Shown here: one piece after another, positions 40,001-52,438 of the stretch
Position numbering within the stretch: the first letter of the stretch is position 1
How the letters are laid out: each line of letters opens with the position of its first letter
Origin: Conus ventricosus
Taxonomy: Eukaryota > Mollusca > Gastropoda > Neogastropoda > Conidae
Assembly: GCA_018398815.1 (NCBI GenBank)
Contig: CM031604.1
Span: forward strand, 61,941,968-62,005,967
Length of the DNA: 64,000 nucleotides
Reading direction: 5' to 3'
Translations under genes and position numbers: made by a program
The notes under the pieces: generated by a model
Databases searched by the model: none
What the model was told of the DNA's origin: nothing
What the model saw: the letters and a program-made list of their open reading frames with translations, nothing else

Positions 40001-40866
40001 CGTAGTGCCCTTGTTTGCAAGACGCCGCCAATATGTTTTCCAGCAAGACAACGCCCGGCCCACAGAGCACAGTCACACAAGCCTTCCTTCAGCAGAAAAA
40101 TGTCCAGATGATGGACTGCCTGCTCTAAGTCCAGACTTGAACCCTATCGAACAGTTGTGGGCCTTCCTGAAACGCCGCATCAACGAGCAGCCCAACCGCC
40201 CTCACAATGCTGTGGCTCTGAGACGGAGATCCAGCGTCAGTGGAACCAAGTCCCTCAGGCCTTTCTTGATCGACTTGTCAACTCCATGCCAAATCGGGTG
40301 CAATGTCACCGTGATGCTGGAGGTGGCCACATCCGATATTGAGGCCTTTTCGCGGGTGCCTGGATCCCAGGGGGAAAACTCTTGAAAACTTTACAGTGAC
40401 AATACGTGCTTAGTTTTATCTGAAAAGATCAAATTTCAATCAATGCTAATGCCAAAAACCGCTTTGAAAAATGTCGACTGTGAATGAAATGGTATCATAT
40501 TAAAGTTTTCGTTGCAATTTGCCTCTTGATTTTGTCGCGTTTCTAACCGTAAAGAGCATATATGCATTGTGTATTATGAAGACTTTTGAAATTGTGGGCT
40601 TAAAAAGGGATTTATACAGAAAGTTTTTACATTTTCGTGGCCAATCTCAACTGCTGACTTGAGTCAGTTTTTGTTTGGACAGGTTCCGTCTTCATCACAA
40701 GATGCAAGAGGTTGAGAAGACCTTTCACACCATGACAGAACTGTTTGATGTCATAAGCGGAACAGCAGACATGTCCTCCTGGTTACAGCAAGAGAAAGAC
40801 AACTTTGAGCAGGTGAAGAAGCAGTCCCGCTTGTTTGTGTGTGTGTGTGTGTTTTGTGTGTGTGTG

Positions 40867-40904
<38 letters not shown>

Positions 40905-41039
40905 TTAAGGAGAGGATGGTGTATGTGTGTGTGTATGTTTGTTTAAGGAGAGAGATGGTGTGTGGGGGGTGTGTGTGCGTTTGTGCGTTTAAGGAGAGAG
41001 ATGGTGTGTGTGTGTATGTGTGCGTTTAAGGAGAGAGAT

Positions 41040-41074
<35 letters not shown>

Positions 41075-42050
41075 TGTGGTGTGTGTTGTGTGTGTGGTGT
41101 GTGTGAAGTAGAGAGATGATGGATGTCTGGTGTGTGTGTGTATTTATGGCATGTGTTTTGGGGTGAGTGTATATGTATGTGAATGCAAGTGCACACATGC
41201 ATGTGTACATGTGTGTGTGTGTGTATGTGTGTGTGTACATGTTTTATGATGAGAGATGGTTTTTTCCCCGACATGTTGGCCCAGGAACAGCGTTATGAAT
41301 TCTAATCCAGTACTTGATTTTTGAAATTGTTTTTAATTGATGTCTTGTTCTTTGCTCATTTCAGGACAGAATAATTCAGCCTTCTATCTCATCAGCCAAT
41401 CCACACACCATTATATTATCAGGTTTACTGTCTTTTGACATTATCACTCTACCATCTGACTTATCAGCCAATCCACACGCCATTCCATCGACAGATTTAC
41501 TGGTTTTTGACACAATCACTCGACCATCTGACTTATACAATCCACACACCATCCATCATCATTTTTTTGTCTTTCGACACAATCATCTTATCAGCCAATC
41601 CACACACCATTCCATCATCAGGTTTACTGTCCTTTTGACATAATCGCTCAAACCATTTGACTTATCAATCAGCCCACACACCATTACATTATCAGGTTTA
41701 CTGTCACTTGATACAATCACTCAACCATCGACTCATCAGCCAACTCGCACACCCTTCCACTAACAGTTTTACTGTCTTTTTCAATCAGTTTTTTGCCTAT
41801 TTTCTTTGCAGGTGAAGCAGAGGATGTCAGCAGTAGATGAACGCCTTCAGTCTGCCTCCACTACTGTCAAGGTTCCCTTCGAAGACAACCAGTGGAACTT
41901 TGATGGCAAGAAATGGTAAGGAGCCAGGTCTTGAAGCTTTGTAAACTCCGGACTTTGTCACTAGAATTTGTTTCAGTGAAATGATTGGAGTTCTTACCTT
42001 TATTTCCTTGTGCAGTAAGGATAGTCTGTACAGCAGGTTATGGTACGAGC

Positions 42051-42106
<56 letters not shown>

Positions 42107-42463
42107 TGAAATAGCTTTAATTTGTTAGAATGGGTTTACATGTTGTCAAAACCCCAAAAATTGGGGTCTTTTTTTCTTTTCTTTTCTTTTTTGTGTGCTA
42201 AAGCTCTATTTTTTTCATAAATCAGTTTTGATTTTGCATAGATCTAAGCATGTTTTTGGAAATATTTGGAAAATAATGGACCCTTCTAGTTGATTTATGA
42301 AAAAAAAAATTTTTTTGACTGATTTGGGAAAACAGGCTTTTTTTTTTAGAAACCATGAAACACATTATCCATGATTGGGGGTAACTTCTAAATGTTCCTT
42401 CATCATGCATGCAAGCATGATGGGTGTGGTGGTGAGAATTTTGGGGAAAGGATCGAGGCAGAG

Positions 42464-42503
<40 letters not shown>

Positions 42504-45500
42504 AGAGAGAGACAACTAAGTTTTTTTCGTTGACAGCATGCTGCAGACCAAAAGAGCCAAAGAAGAGGCGTTGAAATGCCTTGAAGACATTAGAGATCTG
42601 AAAAAAGTCCACAGACAAATCCAGGTTTATGTCCCAGTATGCACAGCGGTGTCTGCTGGCCCACAGGTGAGTGAAAGTATTACAGTGATTTTCTGTGAGG
42701 TAATATTTTGCGTAATGTAAGCACGTTTTCCTACTTATAAGTTAAAAGTTTTATGGTGTGATTTGTCGGTTAGTTTTGTTGTTGTTGAGCATATATGTCA
42801 AATGAATAATTTATCTTTTTATGTGGATAAAGCGTCATGGGTGTAATTTTTCTTTTCTTTTTTTTGTTCTTGTTAATGTCATTTTTCTCTTTATAGTTGG
42901 ATATGTGTTATTTCTTATATGTAATCTTTTAGAGTATATGAACAATTTTTTCTTTTATATTGTTTTTCTGTAAAGTGTTAATGTTCCAAGAGGACAGAGG
43001 ATATTTGCTAAAACAGAAATTTGCAACAAACACTTCAGTTTATTTCAGTTATTTCTGGTTCTGTATTTCTTACTTTTACTTGAGTATTGCTTATTGATTC
43101 GAACCAGTTTGTAAAGCATAGCCATGAACATGAAAAAAGTTGTGAGAAAAAGAGCATATTAGCTACAATCAGTTGAACAGTGAACAAGAAACTGATGTTT
43201 CACACATCATCTGCCGTGTTGAAAACAAAACTATGAACATTTGTTGATTTTTCAGTTTGGAAAAATAGACATGATTTTAAAAAAGTGATTCTTTTGAAAG
43301 AAATACTGATTTAGGGTCTGTTGCATTTAGAGTTGTTTTACCATTTCTACATATTTTGCTTGTGTGTGTGTGTCTGATCTGCTTGTTGGTGACAAATGAA
43401 AACATGTTATTGTTATTTTTTATTTTTGCCATCTAACTTCATTCTTTTTTGGGGTTGTGTCGTGTAAAGATGTTGAAAATGTGTTTCCATATTGTCAGTT
43501 TGATCAGAAAGGATGCTTGCTGGTGTTTGCAGGAATCAAATGGAATCGGCGTACAAGCGTGCTGTAGCTCTGTGGTCTGACCAATGTTTCCAGAAAGTGT
43601 CTTTGCTGCGTGGAAGTTTTTTGGACTGGTACAGGTAAGTCTTGAGTGTGTGTGTGTGTGTGTGGTGTGTGTGTGTGTGTGTGTGTGTGTGGTACATGTG
43701 TGTGTGGTGTGTGTGTGTGTGTGTGACATGTGTATGTGTGTGTGTGTGTGCATATTTGTGTCTGTCTGCATTTTCTTCTTTTTTTGGGGTAAGATATGAG
43801 GGTACAGGTGGACTGTAGTACAACAATGTTGTTGTATTGCTGTTTTTGATGTGAGCCATTTCATGCATTATACGTACAGAGAACTTTGGCCGGACTATTG
43901 CAGATAGTAGATTCAATAAGAGCTAGATACAGTTCATACATACAGAGAGACATCTGTTAGATCTACACATACAGATCAGGCTGGAAGTGGAGAAGTGAGG
44001 GTTGAGCAAATAGAAACGGTGAGAGGCAGAGCCAGGAAGGCAGGGAATGGAGATTTGTTGATGTTAAACTATTTGGAGAACCATCTTGACACGATGTATG
44101 AAATAGCCAAAACCAAGCACCTTATTCACATTGGGTAGACAGAACATTACACCCAGCATCCAGTGCCAAAAAAAGAAAAAAAATGGAAAAGCTTTTAAAT
44201 TGTACAAGAGATTGATAGTTGTAATGACCAGAGTGCAAACTTCCATCAGTTGTGCTGTGGACACCTGCAAGCTAACACCTATGTGAGTGAAGATCTTGAT
44301 CCAGGGTTGACCATGGTGCTGTCCAGTGCCAAAGCNNNNNNNNNNNNNNNNNNNNNNNNNNNNNNNNNNNNNNNNNNNNNNNNNNNNNNNNNNNNNNNNN
44401 NNNNNNNNNNNNNNNNNNNNNNNNNNNNNNNNNNNTATATTTAGAAGTGGTGTTTTTTGGCTTTTTTAGGCTGAAATGGTATACCCCTCTGCTTCTTGTA
44501 GTATATTAAAATGACTTCTTATCGCTTCAGGTGGAGGGGTATAAATACAGCATTGTGTGTAATGATCATGAGCGGTATCACCTGTGAAAGAGGGAAACTG
44601 AATTCTTATGATGGTCTCCGAGGAGATCAAACTTTAAAAAACTCCATTGAACTGAATTTCATCTGAGAAAGCTGATTTCCTCAAGTAATACAGAAAAAAC
44701 AAATGTAGTTTGCAATAAAGAAAAGAAAAAAACAAACAAAAACAATGAAAAACCCCAGAATGTCTCAATTTTGTTTACACATGTGGAGTTTGGCGGGTGG
44801 GGGTTAGGGGGGGTGAGGTAATTTTGGAAAAGGCTAATAAATCATTGTAGAATAAAGCTCAAATGAATATGAATGTTGGCAAATATAGCTAGGGAAAAAT
44901 GCATTTTCTTTTCAAAAACTCTGCATTCATCAGTTAAAACACTTGGGGGGTCAAAAATGCTTCCAGACAGAAGCTGAAGTGCTATTTCTTCAGCCAGCAT
45001 ATTCCCTCCATCCCCAGATTCCCAAATTTTTACTCCAGAAAGTCCTTTGCTGTAACACTGTCATTTCATACATTTTCAGACGAGGAAGAGAAGAAATGTC
45101 ATTTCAGCCATTTTCAAACAGGGGAAGAAGGGCATTTTCAAACAAAAAACACAAGAAGTTTCCATTTTCATACAAGCGGGAGAGTACTAGACATTAAAGA
45201 TATTTTCAGGCAAAGGAGAGTTCAAGGACAGAGACAGGTTTTTGCAATCCCTGCTGAGGTGGGTTGAGCGTGTTAATGTGCACTCTCTGCTGAGGTGAGT
45301 TGTGCATATAGCGGACTTTTCATCCTTTCTCCTCCATCAGGTTCATTTTGAAAGGGTACCGAAAGTGTGATCCAAGATGGGTGCTCACTAGCTGTCAGAA
45401 TCTGGACAGTGATCCTTTTTAAATCCACACTTTATTCTTCAAGCTTATCACCTGTCTCAGGAAGTGCTTACACCTGTCTGGCAGGAGAGATGTGCATGTC

Positions 45501-48500
45501 TAAAGAAACGCAGGAATCCTTGGATTCAGTGGGAAAGACCATTAGGTTGGTTTAGGGAATTCTGTCTGAGTGTGACCGACAATAGTGGGGGTGGGGGGGG
45601 TTGGGGGGTGGGAGCGCGGAGCAGCATAGTCATCTCTGAAAAGAGTTCTCATTTCAGGGTTAAGTGACCATTTTCTGGAGTTTGGGCTTATTTTGTAGCC
45701 AGTGTAAGTCAGTCATTTGAATTTAAGAAGTTGCTTCATATCATGTATTGTTATGGTAGTAGGCTTCTATGTAAAATTTACTTTCATTTTTTTTTCTTTC
45801 AGATTTTGTCCCTCCGGGGGGTTACGACCTTGTCGTGGTCGGAGGGTTTGCGTGGTCCAGTGATCCCTTTGGCTCTGCTGGCGGGGGCATCAATACTTGA
45901 AGATAGGCTGTTTTTTTCATACTGCTTCTAGGGCCTGAGAGGTGCAGATGCTGTTTGGCCTAAGCGTAACGTGGTAAGGAGTTGATGCCCCTGGTAGGCT
46001 TCCCATGTCAGATAGGCTAAGGGTGAGGATCCTGACTAAGAGTAACCCGCCTTTCTCCTTTTCTTGTTTTCTGCCTCCCTTATTTGGCCCTTTTCTATCT
46101 TCGTCTCCCCTTCAAGTCTTCTTTTTCACACTCCTTTTCTCTCTGTGGTCTCCTTAAGATCGCCGTGTTTGCCGTGCGGTTGCAAACTGTGTCGGAGGGG
46201 AATGAGGTCCTGGTGATTGAGAGGGCCAGTGGGTTGAGGAGGCCTGTGCTCTCAACACATCACTTTGGCTCGGACCTCTCCTAGACAGGGAGTTTCAACT
46301 TTGGCCAGGGTGTACTAATCGGCTCCCCTTCTTGGGGCTGGGTCAAGACAAAGCAGTTCCCATGCTGGCCATGTGAACCCCTGCAGTGCTCAGCTCTCTG
46401 TCCCGGGAGTTGAGCATGATCAGGGGGATGGGGTTAGTTGCTTCTGTTTGTCGTATGTCTCTCCCGAAGCCTGGAAGGGGTCAAGACATTGGTTTCTTGG
46501 CCTGGCCCTTAGTTGGACTCCAAGGTGGGTGGGTAAGGAGAGATGAATCATACTACACTAAATATGGCTTTTTCCAAAAACATTCCCCCCAAAAGGAAGA
46601 GGAAGTCAGCATCCCCTATTTCAGGGGATGGTCAAACAGATAGTGATTCTGATACAGAAGTGAGACAGAAGACAGGTTTTTGGGCTTCCTGGCTCGTGAT
46701 GGAGGGGACGGAGCAGGAACGACCCCTTTCAGCTCTGAGCCCTTTTGCCATACAAAAGGGCTTTCAAGGTTTGGCAGGTGACCCTCGGTCCATCAAGAGG
46801 TTACGGAATGGCTCGTTCCTTATTGAGTGTAAATCACAGAAACAATCTGACCAGCTGCTGAAGGCAACAAAATTAGTGGACAGGGAGATCAGAGTAACTC
46901 CCCACAAACAATTAAATTCATCAAAAGGCGTGATTGCTGCAGGGATTTATTGGTGTCTCGGAGGCAGAAATTAAATCGGAGCTGGCGTCCCAGGGTGTGA
47001 CGGAGGTGCGCAGGGTGACAGTAAAGAAGGGTGCAGAAAGAGTGGCCACCAACACCCTCTTTCTGACATTCTGCAAACCCTGTGCTGCCTCCGGTCATCA
47101 AAGTCGGCTACCTGAATGTCCGGGTTGAGTTATATGTTCCGTCTCCCGTTGAGGTGCTTCAGGTGCCAGAAGTTTGGCATGTCAGGGACCGCTGTTCTGG
47201 GCAGGAGGTGTGTGGTATTTGCTGCAAGCAACCCATGATGGGCCGTGTCATGATCCGGCAACATTGTGCTAACTGCGGTGGCGACCATCCCTCTCTTCCC
47301 GAAATTTCCCTTCTGGATTCAGGAATCTGCTATACAACGAGTCAAAACGGAAAAGAAGATCTCTTTTTTTGAAGCCCGGAGGAAACAGGTTGTGGGCAGT
47401 CAGACGCCGACAGCTTCTTCCTACGCTTCGGGCTGTTAAGAAGGTTCCCACAGTTTCTACTCGGTCAGTCTGGCTGCCAGACTGATGAATTCATGTTTTC
47501 GAAAACATTGCAAGTAAGATCTGTCAGTTCTGGTGGTAGCAGGTCCACCACCTTCCAAACCAAAGTGACTGCCCCTGGTGAGGCAAAAAAAATTCCGCCA
47601 CCCTCAGACTGCCCAGCAGTCTTACAACATCTGCTGCTGGGCAGATTAAAAAACCAGCACCCCTACTTCAAACTCCTCTGTCCAGTGCCCGTGCGGGCAA
47701 GGGAGTTCCACCCAGTGTGGAGATGGTGGAGATTAGGACAAAACCTCCACCATCTCCCAAATCCAGACCTCCACCATCTCCAAAATCCAGGCCTTTGTCA
47801 CCTGCGGGCAAGTCTGCCAGCGGGTCAAAGACCAACACAGTCCAGTGAAACTAAAAAATTAAGTTCACTCCATTGGCCGCAGATGCTGATGAGGAGATGA
47901 CCTGATCTCTCTCCTTTTCGCCCTCTGCACCATGGATAGTACAATATTCCATTGGAATATCCGTGGACTAAATTCCAACTTTGAGGAGCTGCAGCTTCTG
48001 TGTCGATCTATAAAACCTTCCGTCGTGGCTCTCAGGAAACCCAAATTCAAAGCCAGAAGACCTTTACTCTTTCTGGCTTTAATATACTTTCAAAACCTGC
48101 ACAAACCATCCACGTTGGATTGTCGGGCGGTTGTTGCCCTTCTCCTACACAAAACTTTGTTGTATAGTCCTGTCACTTTGTCTACCTCCCTTCAGCTGTA
48201 GCTGCGAGAGTCACTCTCCACAAGACTGTGACAATCTGTTCCCTTTATCTTCCACCTTCGTTCCCGGTTTGTCGTCAGGACCTTGTCAGTCTGATAGGAG
48301 TAACTTCCTCGACCTTTTTTGCTGTTGGGTGACTTTAACGGTCACAACCCTCTTTGGGGTAGTGCCGGTAGTCACCCAGAGGTCTGCTGATTGAAGATGT
48401 CCTTTCAGACTTGGATTTGTGTTGTCTGAATGACGGATCTGCAACTTACCTCCACTCTTCCACTGGTTCACTTTCGTGTTTAGATTTGTCGGTTTGTGAC

Positions 48501-51500
48501 CCCTCGCTGGTCCTGGACTATGAGTGGTCTGTCCATGACGATCTGCACGGAAGTGACCATTTTCCCTGTCCTTCTACAACCTGTAATAACTGAACACGTC
48601 TCTGTTTCTCAACATCTAAATTACAAGAAAGCAAACTGGGATCTATTCGCAACCACTATTTCTAAAGAATTCCAGGACACTGACTTTCTTCAGAGTCCGG
48701 ACCCAGCTGAATCACTGACTAACACTGTGATCAAGTGTGCTAAAAGCTTGTATTCCAGTGTCTTCCGATAAACTACAAATGCCAAAAACACCTGGTTTTG
48801 ATTCAGACTGCCAACAAATTTCCAAAGTTCGAAAAAACGGGCTCAGCGTCAGGTATACCAACGACCTTCGGGTCCCAACGCTCGAGCCCATCAAAAAAAC
48901 TCCGTGTAAATCTAGACACACTTTTAAATCAGTAAACGTCGGTCCTGGAGAAGCTTCTGCTCCAGGCTGACATCAAAAACTTCTAAGAAAAAAGTGTGGA
49001 ACATCATTAAGAAAATTCAAGGGAAGAGAAACACCTGTCCCACTGTGAACCATCTCAAGTTTTCAGATTCTTTAATAAAGAGAAGAAAGCAGTTGCATAA
49101 TCTGCTTGCTTCAAAAACCCTTGAAAAAGAATTCCTCCTCTTTCTAATAAATCAGTCACTTTTGTCAAACACAAAGCCCTAAAAGAAAAATCTCCTGCAA
49201 CTTTTCATCGACAACATGGGAAGACTACAATCTTCCTTTTTACATTAAACGAGCTGAAATCTGCCTTACTCTCTTGCAGCGATTCCTCTCCAGGTATAGA
49301 TGACATACATTATCAGCTATTGAAACATTCTTCCGCAAGAAGGGTCTGAACATCCTGTTACAGGTATACAACCACGTGTGGACTACAGGTTGCTTTCCAC
49401 CCTCTTGGCGGACAGCCCTCATTATTCCCATCCCCAACCTGGAAAAGATCTTTCTAATCCATCTAAAACTACCGTCCAATAGCTTTTGACCAGCTGTGTC
49501 TGTAAACTGATGGAGAAAATGGTCAATGCTAGCTCATGTGGAAACTCGAAACCGATGGCCTTTTGGCGAAAGAACAGTGTTGTTTCCGCAAACATCGTAG
49601 TACAGTTGACCATTTGATTCGTCTGGAATCTACACTTAGGAACGCTTTTTTAACAGACAGCATGCAGTGGCAATTTTCTTTGACTTGGAGAAGGCCTATA
49701 CGATACCACCTGGAAGTCGGGGATACTTCATGATCTCCACGATCTGGGTTTTCGAGGTCATCTTCCTCTTTTTATTCAAAATTTTTTGGCAGAACGACAG
49801 TTTCAGGTCCGGGTTGGCACCACTCTCTCTGATGTCCACGAGAGGAGTTGGGTGTTCCCCAGGGGAGCATACTGTCTCCTGCCCTCTTTAGATTAAAATC
49901 AACAACATGTGAATCGTTCAGCAGGGTTCAGACTGCTCATTGTTTGTGGATGATTTTGCTGTCTACGCAACTGGAAGCCTGTACCGAGTGTCCAGCGCAG
50001 GCTCCAGCTTTGCGTAGATAAAATCCATCAAGTGGCGGATGAAAACGGTTTCACCTTTCTGCTACAAAAACCCAGTGTATCACTTCCATAATTTCCGGTC
50101 AGTTTTTTCGTCCTGAACTTCACGTCGGGAAATCTCCCATTCCAGCTGTTTAAGAGGCCAAATTTCTGGGAGTCATTTTTGACAAAAACTTAACTTTTCT
50201 CAGCCATATTAAAATCTCAAAACTGCTTGCCAAAAGGCACTGAATATTCTGCGGGTCGTAGCACACACCGACTTGGGGCGCTGATAGAAAACTTTGTTGC
50301 ACCTTTACAGAGCCCTGGTCCGTTCTAAAACTGGACTACGGTTGTGCTGGTGTACGGCTCCGCAAGATCATCTACCTCAACTCTTGGACCCAATCCACCA
50401 TCAAGGGCTTCGTCTCTGTCTTGGAGCGTTCCGCACCACCCTGTGTACAGCTGTACTCAAGCAGGTGAACCTTCACTGTCCAATCGCAGGCTGAAACTGT
50501 CTTGGATTATTACATCCGATGTTCTCAGAACCGCAGAAATCCTGCTATGACTTGGTTTTGACCTCCTTACAAAGTAAGTTTGAAACAAACCCGAAATGTA
50601 TTCGCCGTTGGGCTTCGTATGCAGCCTCACGTGCGGAATGCAGGAAACCTGGGGTAGTTTCCGATTTTTCAAAGTTTCCTATCAACCTCCATGGACCTTT
50701 TCACACCAGAGATTCGTTTGGATCTCGCCAGCTTTCCGTAAGGAGTACCAGCTCTCTGGCGTACAAGGCTTTGTATGCACGACTCTGTTCCAAATTCCAT
50801 CCTATCAAAAAGTTTTCACTGACGGTTCCATGTCTGAGGATGGAGTGGCCTGTGCAGCCTACTGCCCTGGGCTCCTTCTCAGATATTGTTGGAACATATA
50901 CATTCCAGATGCTTCTGTCTATTCTGCTGAACTTATGCTCTAGTACTGGCTTGAGATAATCTCCCATTCTCGAGGAGGGACTTTCTGGTTCTGTCGGATT
51001 CGCTGTCAGCTTTGGAGGCCATAGCTGGCCGCAACCTTCAGCATCCAGAACTTTTACTTTTTTTTAACTTTTTAGCAGTTGAAGGGACGTTACAAACATT
51101 TTCTTTGTTGGGGTTCCTGGCCATGTTGGCATCGGCGGGAACGAAATGTTGATCGTTAGACCAAGAAACGCCACATGAGGAAACTGTCCAACACTTATAT
51201 CCCTGCTCAGATGTAAACCCAAAATTAAACGATTATGTGAGAGACCTCTGCAGAGGATTGGACACACAGACGAATAACAAACTCTTGTCAGATCCGTCCA
51301 AACTTAAAGACTCCCCTCTCGTAGGGTGTCGTAAAAGAACTGAACGGTTCTGTGCCGTGCCACATCGGCCATTCGTATTTTTACCCATTCTATTTAAAGA
51401 GTTGAAGAAGCGCCGTGGTGCATTCCATGTCATGCACTACTCACAATGAAACTGTTCTTTAGAGGTTGGGACTTGCACGATGTGAGACACAAACATTTTA

Positions 51501-52181
51501 CAGCGGAGTCCATGATAGATCTTTCAGGGATGTCCCGCCGACGTGATCTTGGTTTTAGAGAAATTACATTTTTCATTGATTTGAGTTTTACGGAAGAACG
51601 GATTTTAACAAAGTTTCGGTTCGTTTGTAAGACATGTCCATTTACGAGATGTGTAAAGGGTTTTTTTTTTTTTTTTTTTTGAAAGATGGAATAAATTTTA
51701 ACGTAGTGACAGCCCGATGTGGCCCTGCGGTCGCATGGCTATAAGCAACAATTTATCTTATCTCTTCAGATTTTGTCAATTTTCATAGTTTTCATTTCTT
51801 TCCATCAAAGTGTTCCCCCCCCCTCACCCCCCCCACCCCTCTCAGCAGTATGATCATGATTATGTTGCCTCAGCCACTGATCTGGCCGGCAGTTGTGTGG
51901 TTTTAACAATATAAACTTGAACCAGTGAACTGTACCTCAGGTGTATTTGGAGCCAATGAAGGTTCTACAGCCTGCGAGAAGATCTGTCCATGTTGTCTCT
52001 CTCACCCAGCTTTCAAGTATAGACATGTGCCTTGTGTAGACTTTGTGGATTGACGTTAGGAAATTAAGATCTTTAGTGGATCGTATAAAAATGGCTTTAA
52101 TATGATAAGACAAGCGCAGTTATGTAGTTGTAAAGTAGCCAAGTGAGATTTTTATTTTGTATGCAAATTGATTTTGTGCTC

Positions 52182-52233
<52 letters not shown>

Positions 52234-52397
52234 TTGTTTATTGACAAGGATCCTAGATAAGCACTAATGTGCTTTTTTACCTACAGTCCCTGCCCTGATT
52301 TGAGGCTAACAACTAAAACTAAATTTTTGTGAAGCATGCACAGAAAAATTAAGCTGAAGATGAAAAGGACGGAGAGACTGATAGGCAGAGAGAGACT

Positions 52398-52438
<41 letters not shown>

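Larger units (their letters stand above)
45811..51764 (+). mobile_element. Near-full-length I/Jockey-type LINE with 13-bp duplication
   Basis: TTCAGATTTTGTC flanks it at 45798-45810 and 51765-51777. It starts CCTCCGGGGGGTTACGACC, has an ORF1 with zinc knuckles, an ORF2 with endonuclease, reverse transcriptase and RNase H, and ends ATAAGCAACAATTTATCTTAT. An RNase H after RT and the ORF1 type point to the I/Jockey group (I or Nimb-like). Both ORFs have frameshifts. It lies in the sense orientation in a kinase intron. Confidence 0.92.
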
